Assembly: GCF_030410045.1 (NCBI RefSeq)
Contig: NZ_JAUFRA010000001.1
Location: 1-64,000 of the forward strand
Direction: 5' to 3'
Origin: Marivivens donghaensis
Lineage (GTDB): Bacteria > Pseudomonadota > Alphaproteobacteria > Rhodobacterales > Rhodobacteraceae
Length of the DNA: 64,000 nt
The notes beneath the pieces are model-generated. The model was given only the letters and a program-made list of their open reading frames with translations. It searched no databases and had not been told where the DNA came from. Shown here in pieces: positions 52,279 to 61,074 of the stretch. Position 1 is the first letter of the stretch. The number at the start of each line of letters is the position of its first letter. A program made the position numbers and the translations under genes.

Positions 52279-53505
52279 TCAGCCTTTGACGCGGTTGTTG
52301 CGTGCAGCCAAAAGCTTCAGGCGCAGAGCGTTCAGCTGGATAAAGCCTGCAGCGTCTTTCTGATCGTATGCACCAGCATCGTCCTCGAACGTGACGTGTG
52401 CTTCGGAATAGAGGCTGTGATCCGACCAGCGGCCCACGGTGTTAACCGAACCCTTGTAGAGTTTCAGGCGAACGGTGCCAGTGACGTGCTCTTGGGATTT
52501 ATCGATGGCAGCTTGCAGCATTTCGCGCTCAGGCGAGAACCAGAAGCCGTTGTAGATCAGCTCTGCATAACGCGGCATTAGGCTGTCTTTGAGGTGGCCA
52601 GCGCCGGAATCGAGGGTGATCTGTTCGATACCACGGTGTGCTTCGAGCAGGATGGTGCCGCCCGGAGTTTCGTAGATGCCGCGCGATTTCATACCAACAA
52701 AGCGGTTCTCAACAAAGTCGAGACGCCCAACGCCATGCTTGCGGCCGTATTCGTTCAGAGCGGTAAGGATCGTCGCGGGCGACATTGCCTCGCCATTGAT
52801 CGCGACTGCGTCACCTTTTTCAAAGGTTACTTCGATGAACTCAGGCGTATCGGGTGCTTCTTCCGGCGAAACGGTGCGCTGGTAGACGTATTCCGGCGCT
52901 GCATCGGCTGGATTTTCCAGCGCTTTACCTTCGGACGAAGTGTGCAGAAGGTTCGCGTCGACAGAGAACGGTGCCTCACCGCGTTTGTCTTTTGCGATCG
53001 GAATCTGGTTCTTTTCAGCAAACTCGATCAGTTTGGTGCGCGAGGTTAGATCCCATTCGCGCCAAGGTGCGATCACTTTGATCGACGGGTCCAGAGCATA
53101 TGCGGACAGTTCGAAACGAACCTGATCGTTGCCTTTGCCTGTTGCGCCGTGGGCCACAGCATCAGCACCGGTGGCGTGCGCGATCTCAACAAGACGTTTG
53201 GAGATCAGCGGACGCGCGATCGAGGTGCCGAGCAGGTAGAGACCTTCGTAAACGGCGTTGGCGCGGAACATCGGGAATACGAAGTCGCGAACGAATTCTT
53301 CACGAACGTCTTCGATGTAGATGTTTTCGGATTTAATGCCGAGCATTTCAGCCTTGGCACGTGCAGGTTCCAGTTCTTCGCCCTGACCAAGGTCAGCAGT
53401 GAAGGTAACAACTTCGCAGCCGTATTCGGTCTGCAACCATTTCAGAATGATCGACGTGTCGAGGCCGCCGGAATAGGCGAGGACCACTTTCTTGGGTGCA
53501 GACAT
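52279..53505 (-). CDS. argG: argininosuccinate synthase
   Basis: Condenses citrulline and aspartate, with ATP, in arginine synthesis. The 408 residues start with the pyrophosphatase-type loop LAYSGGLDTSIILKWL, then VTFTADLGQGEELEPA, AHGATGKGNDQVRFEL and the C-terminal citrulline/aspartate-binding parts. It is full length. The start follows AAAGGAGAG. It is divergent from the membrane protein gene. Confidence 0.98.
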   Translation of the reverse strand: MSAPKKVVLAYSGGLDTSIILKWLQTEYGCEVVTFTADLGQGEELEPARAKAEMLGIKSENIYIEDVREEFVRDFVFPMFRANAVYEGLYLLGTSIARPLISKRLVEIAHATGADAVAHGATGKGNDQVRFELSAYALDPSIKVIAPWREWDLTSRTKLIEFAEKNQIPIAKDKRGEAPFSVDANLLHTSSEGKALENPADAAPEYVYQRTVSPEEAPDTPEFIEVTFEKGDAVAINGEAMSPATILTALNEYGRKHGVGRLDFVENRFVGMKSRGIYETPGGTILLEAHRGIEQITLDSGAGHLKDSLMPRYAELIYNGFWFSPEREMLQAAIDKSQEHVTGTVRLKLYKGSVNTVGRWSDHSLYSEAHVTFEDDAGAYDQKDAAGFIQLNALRLKLLAARNNRVKG

Positions 53506-53631
53506 CGGGCTCTCCTTTAATAAGATCGACAGGGCGATACCTTCTTTTCATGGCGCAAGCAAGGGAAGCCCATTGACGGAAGGGGGGTGATCGTGGCTCT
53601 TTCTGCGAAATATTTAAATAGGAGCTACGTT

Positions 53632-54396
53632 ATGGCGTGGAAATTGATTTTACACTCTTTCAACATGATCTTCGGCAACCTCGCTGAAGCGCTTAAAGTG
53701 TCGGTCGGACCGATCCTGATCGGTCTATTGCTGATCGGTATCAGCTTTTTCGGGTTAGGCCTGAATTTCGATTTTATTTCTCAGATGGAACAAGGTCGCA
53801 GTTCTAATGCTGGCGCTGCTTTGATGTTCGTCCTACTTGCGATCGTCATCTTCACGGTCGTCTTCGCGTGGATCGCAGTTGCATGGCACCGCTTTGTCTT
53901 ACTGGAACAATATCCGGGGATGTTGCCTGCGTTTAAAGGTCAGCCAATTGGCGCCTACATCGGAAAGACATTGGTTCTGTCGTTACTCGTTGCGTTGGCC
54001 GCGTTTGCTTTTGCCTTTGTTATCGGCTTTCTAACAGCGGTGACGGCTTCAATGGGGGTGGCGATCTTCCTCGGCGTCGCATTGGGTTTTGCGGTCTCAT
54101 ACCTTTGGCTGCGTATCGGTCTGGTTCTCCCTGCAACCGCACTGCGCGAACCGCTCAAAGTGTCCGAATCCATGGCTGCGACCAAGCCGATGTCTGGCAC
54201 CATTTTCGGCGTATCTGTGATTTTGGCTGTCCTGAACTTCTTGATCAGCTTGATCATCGGTCAGGTCTATAACTTTGCGGGCATCATCGCGTTTGTTTTG
54301 GATGTGGCCGTGAACTGGGTATTCATCATGGTCGGAATCAGCATTCTGACCACGCTTTACGGTCACCTGATCGAAAAACGTCCGTTGATCGATTAA
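53632..54396 (+). CDS. multi-pass membrane protein of unknown function
   Basis: Hydrophobic protein of 254 residues with about six membrane segments (near 25-45, 62-90, 112-138, 140-170, 195-215, 222-245). I recognise no catalytic motif. The layout, with long glycine- and alanine-rich helices and a short tail, resembles YciC/glycerophosphoryl-diester-phosphodiesterase-type membrane domains, but this is weak. ATG 53632 follows AGGAG. It ends 4 bp over the convergent Nudix gene. Confidence 0.7.
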   Translation: MAWKLILHSFNMIFGNLAEALKVSVGPILIGLLLIGISFFGLGLNFDFISQMEQGRSSNAGAALMFVLLAIVIFTVVFAWIAVAWHRFVLLEQYPGMLPAFKGQPIGAYIGKTLVLSLLVALAAFAFAFVIGFLTAVTASMGVAIFLGVALGFAVSYLWLRIGLVLPATALREPLKVSESMAATKPMSGTIFGVSVILAVLNFLISLIIGQVYNFAGIIAFVLDVAVNWVFIMVGISILTTLYGHLIEKRPLID

Positions 54397-54824
54397 AGTG
54401 ACGCGATAAAGGCGCGGTCGCCCTCGTTTGATAAGAGAACCTCGGCCGCGTCTTTGTCCATCCAAAGCGCCGTGTGACCTGCTTCGGTCGGGGCGCTGAT
54501 GCGTGCGACAGGGCGCGCGAGATAGATGTGGCAGATTTTTTCGGCCCACATATCGTAATCAGGCATATAGCAGAATCGGCGATAAAACCCAATTTTACGG
54601 GGGGTTGCGATGTGCCAGCCTGTTTCCTCGAACACTTCGCGGTGAAGCGCGGCAATCGGGCTTTCGCCTGCGTCGATGCCACCACCGGGCAGTTGGTATT
54701 CGTCCTCTGGTTCTGCCTGATGGGTCAGCAAAAGCCGTCCACCGAGGGGCAAAATGGCATAAGCGCCGGGGCGCAATTTGTATTTCACGTCGCGCCGGAT
54801 CGGCTCACCAAATCGAATACTCAT
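54393..54824 (-). CDS. Nudix hydrolase
   Basis: Protein of 143 residues with a complete Nudix box: GGGIDAGES, then ALHREVFEETGW, matching Gx5Ex7REUxEExGU. It hydrolyses a nucleoside diphosphate linked to some other group; the substrate cannot be read from the sequence. ATG 54824 follows AAGGGG; the frame is open to 54878 without a better site. It is divergent from hslO and converges on the membrane protein gene. Confidence 0.9.
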   Translation of the reverse strand: MSIRFGEPIRRDVKYKLRPGAYAILPLGGRLLLTHQAEPEDEYQLPGGGIDAGESPIAALHREVFEETGWHIATPRKIGFYRRFCYMPDYDMWAEKICHIYLARPVARISAPTEAGHTALWMDKDAAEVLLSNEGDRAFIASL

Positions 54825-54901
54825 GATAATACCCCTTGGACCTGCGCTTGATGCGCTTATATGGACGCGGTATGCCAAACCTCGCCTAACAAGGAAAGCC
54901 T

Positions 54902-55906
54902 ATGACACTCGGCAGCCAGATCGCTTGGGACGACACTGTACTCCCGTTTCAACTCGATGCGTCGGACGTGCGTGGTCGTGTGGCCCGTTTGGACGGGGTG
55001 CTGAACCGCGTCTTGGAGCAGCATGATTACCCAGACCAGATCGAAGCCTTGGTCGCAGAGATGGCTCTGCTGACGGCTCTGATCGGTCAAACGCTGAAAC
55101 TGCGTTGGAAACTGTCCCTTCAGGTTCGGGGTAGCGGGCCAGCGCGTCTGATCGCGACGGATTATTACGCGCCGCAATCCGAGGGCGAGATTGGTCGTAT
55201 TCGTGGTTACGCGTCGTTCGACGAAACCCGCCTCGATCCGTCGAAGCCCCCGTTCGAGATGATCGGACAGGGTTATTTCGCGATCCTCATCGACCAAGGT
55301 CAGGGCACCACCCCATACCAAGGCATCACACCGATTGCGGGCGGATCGCTCTCGGCCTGCGCTGAAACTTATTTCGCACAGTCCGAACAGCTCCCGACAC
55401 GGTTTGAGCTGTCGTTCGGCAAATCCACTCTTCCGGGCAAGGATGAAGCATGGCGCGCTGGTGGTGTGATGCTGCAGCACATGCCAAAGGCCTCTCCCTT
55501 TGCCAAAGGCGAGGAAGCGACTGGCGAAGAAGGCGTTCTGACGGCTGCTGATCTGTTGGATGATGACGAAGGTGAAAACTGGAACCGCGCGAACATCCTG
55601 CTAGACACGGTCGATTCTCTGGAATTGATCGGGCCTGTGGTCCCGCCGACCGACCTCTTGGTCCGTTTGTTCCACGAGGAACGCCCCCGTGTCTATGACG
55701 CCCAAGCCGTGAAATTCGGGTGCTCGTGTTCGTCGGACCGTGTTCGTCAAAGTCTGTCGATCTATTCGGCAAAAGATATCGCACACATGACCACTCCAGA
55801 GGGTATCGTAACCGCAGATTGCCAATTCTGTGGCGCGCATTACCAGTTTGACCCGAAAACGCTCGGGTTCGAAGCAACGGAAAAACCGGATGATTCAGAG
55901 GAATAA
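54902..55906 (+). CDS. hslO: redox-regulated chaperone Hsp33
   Basis: Cytoplasmic holdase of 334 residues activated by oxidation. The C-terminal zinc switch is intact: CSC in FGCSCSSDRV and CQFC in DCQFCGAHYQFD, about 33 residues apart. The N-terminal core includes LTALIGQTLKLRWKLSLQVRGSGP (LTALIGQTLKL, SLQVRGSGP). The C-terminal tail overlaps the following Nudix gene by 17 bp, the longest overlap in this part of the window. Confidence 0.96.
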   Translation: MTLGSQIAWDDTVLPFQLDASDVRGRVARLDGVLNRVLEQHDYPDQIEALVAEMALLTALIGQTLKLRWKLSLQVRGSGPARLIATDYYAPQSEGEIGRIRGYASFDETRLDPSKPPFEMIGQGYFAILIDQGQGTTPYQGITPIAGGSLSACAETYFAQSEQLPTRFELSFGKSTLPGKDEAWRAGGVMLQHMPKASPFAKGEEATGEEGVLTAADLLDDDEGENWNRANILLDTVDSLELIGPVVPPTDLLVRLFHEERPRVYDAQAVKFGCSCSSDRVRQSLSIYSAKDIAHMTTPEGIVTADCQFCGAHYQFDPKTLGFEATEKPDDSEE

Positions 55907-56483
55907 GGCAGAAGACCGCCTGATCGCCGCCTTGCATGCTCAGGGCGGCGAAACCTCTGATTTCGACCTGAACCCTGATACAAAGCTCCCTGAAAACCGC
56001 GTGCTCAAGCCAGCCGCAGTTTTGGTTGCGTTCCACGAGGACGGTCGGCTTTTGCTGACCAAGCGATCTGCGCGACTGAAACATCACCCAGGTCAGATCG
56101 CCTTTCCTGGTGGTAAGGTAGAGCAGGGCGAGACCTTGATCGACGCAGCTTTGCGTGAGGCGCAGGAGGAGGTCGGTTTGGACCCTGCTCAGGTCAGTGT
56201 CTTGGGAGCCTTGCCGTCACACGAAACCGTCACCAGCTACATCGCGACACCAGTTGTCGCGATGATCCGTGGCGACTGGACCCCCGTTCCTGAACTTGGC
56301 GAGGTTGAGGAGGTCTTTACCGTCCCCTTTGACCATATCGCTGATCGCACGAATTATCGGATTGAGGGGCGTCGTTGGCAGGGACGCCGACGGTATTATT
56401 TCACCGCGCCCTATGGGCCGTATTACATCTGGGGGGCCACTGCGCGGATGTTGCGCGGATTGGCGGAACGACTATGCGACTGA
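55890..56483 (+). CDS. CoA pyrophosphatase-type Nudix hydrolase (NudL-like)
   Basis: Nudix enzyme of 197 residues. The CoA-specific UPF0035 motif lies just before and into the Nudix box: LLTKRSARLKHHPGQIAFPGG, here split as LLTKRSARL and HHPGQIAFPGG, followed by EQGETLIDAALREAQEEVG. The predicted reaction splits CoA to phosphopantetheine and 3',5'-ADP. ATG 55890 lies inside the hslO end; an upstream in-frame start at 55830 is less likely. The gene overlaps cca by 10 bp, suggesting hslO-nudL-cca are translated together. Confidence 0.9.
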   Translation: MIQRNKAEDRLIAALHAQGGETSDFDLNPDTKLPENRVLKPAAVLVAFHEDGRLLLTKRSARLKHHPGQIAFPGGKVEQGETLIDAALREAQEEVGLDPAQVSVLGALPSHETVTSYIATPVVAMIRGDWTPVPELGEVEEVFTVPFDHIADRTNYRIEGRRWQGRRRYYFTAPYGPYYIWGATARMLRGLAERLCD

Positions 56484-57616
56484 CGGCAGAGTGGTTGACG
56501 CACCCCGCGTCGCAAGCTGTCTGCAAGGCGCTGACGGACGGCGGTTTTCAGGCCTATTTTGTCGGTGGGTGCGTGCGAAATGCCCTGCTCGGGAAACCCG
56601 TGTCGGATTTGGATATTTCGACCGATGCGCGGCCAGAACAGACTCTAAAGCGGGCAAAACAGGCCGGTTTGAAGGCGATCCCGACAGGCATTGATCACGG
56701 CACAATCACCGTGGTCGCTGATGGCATCCCGTTTGAGATCACAACCTTTCGCAGGGATGTGGACACCGATGGTCGTCACGCGGTCGTCGATTTTGCCGAC
56801 ACGATGGATGAGGACGCCCGCCGCCGAGATTTCACGATGAACGCGCTGTATGCCGCGCCGAATGGTGAGGTGTTTGACCCCGTGAATGGTTTGCCCGACC
56901 TCCGCGCTGGGCACCTTCGTTTTATCGGTGATGCGGATCAGCGTATTCGCGAAGACTACTTGCGCATCCTGCGGTTCTTCCGTTTTTCGGCATGGTATGG
57001 CGATCCTTCGTTGGGCATTGATGCCGATGGGTTGGCTGCCTGTGCTGAGAACCTCGACGGGTTGGCGCAATTGTCGGCGGAGCGTGTTGGTTCTGAAATG
57101 CGTAAACTACTGTCTGCTGCTGACCCTGCGCCCGCGATGGCTGCAATGGCGGCGAGCGGGGTTCTTTATTCGGTCCTCCCCGGTGCGCAGGCCCAAAGCC
57201 TAGCGATCCTTGTGCATTTAGAGGGCGACCGTAGCCCTGATCCGATCCGTCGTTTGGCAGTGATTGGGGGCGAGGATGTTCCTGAACGGTTGCGGTTGTC
57301 GAACGCGGACAAACGGCGGCTCGAGGCTATTCAGGCTGGCATCAGTATGGATTTGGGCGAACTAGGGTATCGGTGCAAAGATACTGCCGAAGACAGCTAC
57401 CTCGTGCGGCAGGCATCAATGGGACAACCAATTGATCCCGACGAACTGGCGATCTTGCATCATGCCATGCAGCAATCGTTTCCCGTCAAGGCGGCTGATC
57501 TTATGCCAGCATTTACGGGGGCTGCATTGGGCGAACGGCTTCGTAAACTCGAAGCGGATTGGATTGCCTCTAGATTTACGTTGTCGCGAGATGCTCTGAT
57601 CTCTAGCGCTGGATGA
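56474..57616 (+). CDS. cca: CCA-adding tRNA nucleotidyltransferase / poly(A) polymerase family
   Basis: Class II nucleotidyltransferase of 380 residues. YFVGGCVRNALLGKPVSDLDIST is the catalytic signature (split: FVGGCVRNALLG, SDLDIST), followed by RRDFTMNALY and the RNA-binding ADQRIREDYLRILRFFRFSAWYG (IREDYLRILRFFRF). The metal aspartates are intact. In alphaproteobacteria this family provides the CCA-adding enzyme. ATG 56474 was chosen over 56375, which lies well inside the Nudix gene. Confidence 0.93.
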   Translation: MRLTAEWLTHPASQAVCKALTDGGFQAYFVGGCVRNALLGKPVSDLDISTDARPEQTLKRAKQAGLKAIPTGIDHGTITVVADGIPFEITTFRRDVDTDGRHAVVDFADTMDEDARRRDFTMNALYAAPNGEVFDPVNGLPDLRAGHLRFIGDADQRIREDYLRILRFFRFSAWYGDPSLGIDADGLAACAENLDGLAQLSAERVGSEMRKLLSAADPAPAMAAMAASGVLYSVLPGAQAQSLAILVHLEGDRSPDPIRRLAVIGGEDVPERLRLSNADKRRLEAIQAGISMDLGELGYRCKDTAEDSYLVRQASMGQPIDPDELAILHHAMQQSFPVKAADLMPAFTGAALGERLRKLEADWIASRFTLSRDALISSAG

Positions 57617-57638
57617 ATTGCCCCGCTAAGGAAGCGCC

Positions 57639-58832
57639 ATGAAAATTCAAAGCCTCACACACACTGGTTTAGGTCGCGCCGAGGATGGCACGATGGTTCC
57701 GCGCACGCTTCCCTTGGAAGAAGTTGAAGTGACAGATGACGGCGTTCGCATCGTCTCACCTTCGGCTGACCGCGTTAGCCCACCGTGCCGCCATTATAAA
57801 TCCTGCGGCGGCTGCGCGATGCAGCATGCGTCTGACGCCTTTGTTGCGGCTTGGAAGGCATCGACTGTTGAACGCGCTCTGTCGGCGCAGGGGATTGAAG
57901 CGACCATCGCAGGAACGATCACAAGCCCGATCAAATCCCGTCGCCGTGCAAAACTGGCTGGTCGTCGCACGAAAAAGGGAACTCTGGTCGGGTTCCACGC
58001 GCGCGCCTCTGACACGCTGGTTGAGGTGCCCGATTGCCAGCTTTTGGCGCCAGAACTGATCGCAACACTTCCCGCGCTCAATGCACTAACCGCCCTCGCG
58101 GCGAGCCGTAAGGCTGAAGTCGCGATGACTGTTAGCCTGAGTGTCGATGGTCCCGATGTCCATATTCAGACGGAAAAAGAACTCACGACCGATCTGCGGG
58201 TCGATCTGGCGCAGTGGGCGAACCAATTCGGGATCGCCCGTTTGGTTTGGGTTGATGAACCCGTTGTGACCATCCACCCGCCGCGTCAGGATTTCGGTGG
58301 ATCACTCGTCGTGCCACCCCCTGGGGCATTCCTACAAGCGACAAAGCATGGTGAGAAAGCCCTGCAAGATGCGGTGAGCGCGATTGTCGGCGACGCGGAT
58401 AAGGTCGTGGACCTCTTTGCGGGGTCGGGCACGTTTACCCTGCCTTTGGCGCGGAAGGCCTCGGTTTATGCGGTTGAGGGCGTCCGAGAGATGATGGACG
58501 CATTGGACCGTGGTTGGCGCAGCACTGGCGGGTTGCACCGCGTTTCCGTTGAGACGCGTGACCTGTTCCGCCGTCCACTTTTGCCCGACGAACTTAATGA
58601 ATTCGACGCTATCGTGATTGACCCGCCGCGTGCGGGTGCAGAGGCGCAAGTTGCTGAAATTGCTGAGTCCAAAGTTGCTACTGTGGCGATGGTGTCGTGC
58701 AATCCAGTGACGTTTGCTCGTGATGCGAGAACGTTGATTGATGCGGGCTTTACCCTTGGCCCCGTGACGGTTGTCGATCAGTTCCGCTGGTCACACCACA
58801 CCGAAGTCGTTGCTGCATTTACGCGCAATTGA
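57639..58832 (+). CDS. class I SAM-dependent RNA methyltransferase (RlmD/TrmA family)
   Basis: RNA (uracil-5) methyltransferase-like protein of 397 residues. The Fe-S cysteines are visible in PPCRHYKSCGGCAMQH, with a fourth in VPDCQLL. The SAM site is VVDLFAGSGTFTLPLA, DPPRAGAE is present, and the catalytic cysteine is in MVSCNPVTFARD. Typical substrates are U747 or U1939 of 23S rRNA; the exact target is not fixed. The usual N-terminal TRAM domain is reduced to about 55 residues. It follows cca by 22 bp. Confidence 0.92.
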   Translation: MKIQSLTHTGLGRAEDGTMVPRTLPLEEVEVTDDGVRIVSPSADRVSPPCRHYKSCGGCAMQHASDAFVAAWKASTVERALSAQGIEATIAGTITSPIKSRRRAKLAGRRTKKGTLVGFHARASDTLVEVPDCQLLAPELIATLPALNALTALAASRKAEVAMTVSLSVDGPDVHIQTEKELTTDLRVDLAQWANQFGIARLVWVDEPVVTIHPPRQDFGGSLVVPPPGAFLQATKHGEKALQDAVSAIVGDADKVVDLFAGSGTFTLPLARKASVYAVEGVREMMDALDRGWRSTGGLHRVSVETRDLFRRPLLPDELNEFDAIVIDPPRAGAEAQVAEIAESKVATVAMVSCNPVTFARDARTLIDAGFTLGPVTVVDQFRWSHHTEVVAAFTRN

Positions 58833-58917
58833 TGTCAATTTGGGTAGCTAGGCGGCGGATTTAAATTCGTGTAAACGGTGCGCAACAAAAGCGAAAATCG
58901 CATCGAGGCAGTACCCA

Positions 58918-59412
58918 ATGTTCACACGGATTTTATTGATCCTAACCATCGCGCTTGGCCTATCGTCATGCGGGCGCACGTCGAAATTTGTGTCCTATGA
59001 CGGACCAGAGGTGACGTCGATTGTGGTGAACAAAGGTGCGCGTCGCATGTATCTTATGCACGATACCGATGTGATGCGGAGCTATGACATCCGTATGGGC
59101 TTTGCCCCCGAAGGTCATAAACAGTTCGAAGGTGACGGTAAGACGCCCGAAGGAACCTATGTGATCAACCGTCGGAATCCGAATTCGGCTTATCACCTGT
59201 CGCTCGGCATTTCATATCCGAACGCTCAGGACAGAGCCTATGCCGCCTCGCAAGGCCGCGCCCCCGGTGGTGAAATTTTCATCCACGGGACGCCATCTAT
59301 CGCGGATAGCAGCATTGATTGGACGGCGGGCTGTATTGCTGTCTCGAACGCTGAAATCGAAGAGATCTACGCGATGGTCCCGAACGGAACGCCGATCTTT
59401 ATCTACCCTTAA
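58918..59412 (+). CDS. L,D-transpeptidase family lipoprotein
   Basis: Envelope protein of 164 residues. The N-terminus ends in the lipobox LGLSSC, so it should be lipid-anchored. The YkuD domain has GDGKTPEGTYVI, a conserved histidine in IFIHGTP and the catalytic cysteine in DWTAGCIAVSN. It is predicted to form 3-3 crosslinks or attach proteins to peptidoglycan; which is not known. It is shorter than many family members. The next gene converges with a 4-bp overlap. Confidence 0.92.
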   Translation: MFTRILLILTIALGLSSCGRTSKFVSYDGPEVTSIVVNKGARRMYLMHDTDVMRSYDIRMGFAPEGHKQFEGDGKTPEGTYVINRRNPNSAYHLSLGISYPNAQDRAYAASQGRAPGGEIFIHGTPSIADSSIDWTAGCIAVSNAEIEEIYAMVPNGTPIFIYP

Positions 59413-59927
59413 AGGGGCTTGCCCGTCACAAAGGTCCACCAGATTTTGCCGTTGGATTCTTGGAACCATGCAAAGCCCATTTCGCGGGCGTTGGGGTCAA
59501 GGATCACATCGCGCGTGTCTGCCTGTTCAAGCCAGGCAGCCAAGGTTTGCATCTCTGTCTCGAAGGTTTCAGAGATGTTTTCACCCAAGATCTGGCCCGA
59601 ATAGCCAACGCGACGACCACGGTCGAGCGGCGAGGAGCCGTCCGATCCAAAGTGCCACGGACGGTTCTGGAGGGACATGTCACGCGAATGAGTCGCGGCA
59701 GCCGCGTTCAATTGGGCGTTCAGCGTAAGCGGTGTCAGGCCTCGTGCCTGACGCAGAACGTTCACACCGTCGAGCATCCGATACTCGATCGCGGCCTCGT
59801 CGCTTGGTTCGATGACATAGATAGACGGCAGAGGGAGCCCATCTGGACCAAGACGCGGCCCGTTACCCAACGTGCAGCCCGCAAGACCCAAAGCCGCGAA
59901 CCCGAACATAACGTGACGACGATTCAT
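59409..59927 (-). CDS. CAP (SCP/PR1) domain lipoprotein
   Basis: Exported protein of 172 residues with the lipobox LGLAGC after an RR-containing start (MNRRHVMFGF). The CAP domain spans about 50-165: VLRQARGLTPLTLNAQLNAAAATHSRDM (split: ARGLTPLTLN, AATHSRDM), HFGSDGSSP, GENISET and the C-terminal REMGFAWFQES. The histidine and glutamate residues of the CAP cavity are visible. Bacterial CAP proteins have no settled role. It sits between two L,D-transpeptidase genes. Confidence 0.88.
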   Translation of the reverse strand: MNRRHVMFGFAALGLAGCTLGNGPRLGPDGLPLPSIYVIEPSDEAAIEYRMLDGVNVLRQARGLTPLTLNAQLNAAAATHSRDMSLQNRPWHFGSDGSSPLDRGRRVGYSGQILGENISETFETEMQTLAAWLEQADTRDVILDPNAREMGFAWFQESNGKIWWTFVTGKPL

Positions 59928-60095
59928 GATGAACTCCTGTTAGACGCGAAACTCATATCCGTTGATTCGTGGCAATTCAAACCCAGTTGCGCAAGGTTTG
60001 GCCGATCTCCGCTATGTGTGAATTGAATGAAACAGCACAAAAGCGTATTTCATCATCAAACAACCGTGGCCCTTACCACGCCGGAGCGTACAGAC

Positions 60096-60680
60096 ATGAC
60101 CGACCCGAAATTTAGCCGCCGTGCATTTGTGGCCGCTGCCGCCGCAACCATCGGCACCCGTAGCGTCGCGCAGACCGAAGGTTCGACAGAAATCGAAAGC
60201 GATATCTCGCATTCGGTTCAACGGAACATCTCGAGCTTCCGATCCTTGGATTGGCGCCCGTATTTCGACACCCTTCGCAACGGCGCGATATTGGTCGATA
60301 CGCAGAGCCGTGCACTTCATTTCTGGTCCGAGGATCAGTCTGTTTACAAGCTCTTCCCGACCTCTGTGCCGTTGACGGCCGACCTTACCCGCTTGGGTAA
60401 AACAGAGATTGTGCGTCGCGTTATTGGGCCTGAATGGCGTCCTACACCGTCGATGCTAGAGCGGAACCCCGAATGGCCAGACTACATTGGGCCGGGGCCA
60501 GATAACCCACTTGGGACCCACGCCCTCTATCTGTCGTGGCAGTATTACCGAATTCACGGCACTCACGACACACGCAAAATCGGTCGTCGATCGTCGAACG
60601 GGTGTATCGGCCTGTACAATGAACACATCGCCGAGCTTTATGGATTGACCAAAGTAGGCACTCAGGTGTTGCTGATTTAA
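60096..60680 (+). CDS. L,D-transpeptidase family protein with Tat-like signal
   Basis: Periplasmic protein of 194 residues. The N-terminus FSRRAFVAAAAAT is a Tat-type signal. The YkuD domain has NPLGTHALYLSWQYYRIHGTHD (split: NPLGTHALYLS, YRIHGTHD) with the catalytic histidine and RRSSNGCIGLYNEHI with the catalytic cysteine. Unlike the first transpeptidase it has no lipobox. Start 60096 precedes the twin-arginine motif; the frame is open to 60027. It is divergent from the CAP gene. Confidence 0.9.
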   Translation: MTDPKFSRRAFVAAAAATIGTRSVAQTEGSTEIESDISHSVQRNISSFRSLDWRPYFDTLRNGAILVDTQSRALHFWSEDQSVYKLFPTSVPLTADLTRLGKTEIVRRVIGPEWRPTPSMLERNPEWPDYIGPGPDNPLGTHALYLSWQYYRIHGTHDTRKIGRRSSNGCIGLYNEHIAELYGLTKVGTQVLLI

Positions 60681-60833
60681 CCACAATCACAAAATCTTTT
60701 GTGGCGAAAATAAGAAAACCTCTTGGCAGAACGCCTGATTATCTAGTTTACACTCGTACACGAGGTAAGTCTTGACTGTCGCGGACCGTCCTCAACACTT
60801 AGGTTCCTGCGACAAGAAAATTGGAGAATTGTT

Positions 60834-61019
60834 ATGAAAAAAATCGCTCTCGCCGCTGCTTTCACCGGTTTCGCTTCTGCTGCTTTCGCAGGTGGCATGG
60901 CTCCGGTTGTAACTGTTGAGCCAGTAGTTGTTGAAGAAGCAGCGACTTCGTCGTCCGCTTCGGGCCTGATCATTCCGCTGATCCTGGTTGCTCTGATCGC
61001 TGCTGCAGCTTCGAACTAA
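60834..61019 (+). CDS. 61-residue exported small membrane peptide
   Basis: Short protein with a clear signal peptide MKKIALAAAFTGFASAAFA and predicted cleavage after AFA, leaving about 42 residues. The mature part has a Val/Glu-rich stretch (TVEPVVVEEAA), a Ser/Ala linker, and one C-terminal hydrophobic segment GLIIPLILVALIAAAAS. An intact TTGGAGAATT ribosome binding site precedes ATG 60834, and a strong terminator lies 24 bp after the stop, so it looks like a real single-gene transcription unit. No function is known to me. Confidence 0.75.
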   Translation: MKKIALAAAFTGFASAAFAGGMAPVVTVEPVVVEEAATSSSASGLIIPLILVALIAAAASN

Positions 61020-61042
61020 TTCGAAGTCTCAGTGACAAGATT

Positions 61043-61071
61043 GGGCCGGTTGCGATGCAACCGGCCCTTTT
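61043..61071 (+). terminator. rho-independent terminator after small peptide gene
   Basis: GGGCCGGTTGC (61043-61053) pairs perfectly with GCAACCGGCCC (61057-61067) across a 3-base loop, followed by TTTT. It separates the small gene from the end of convergent hemH. Confidence 0.92.
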
Positions 61072-61074
61072 CTT

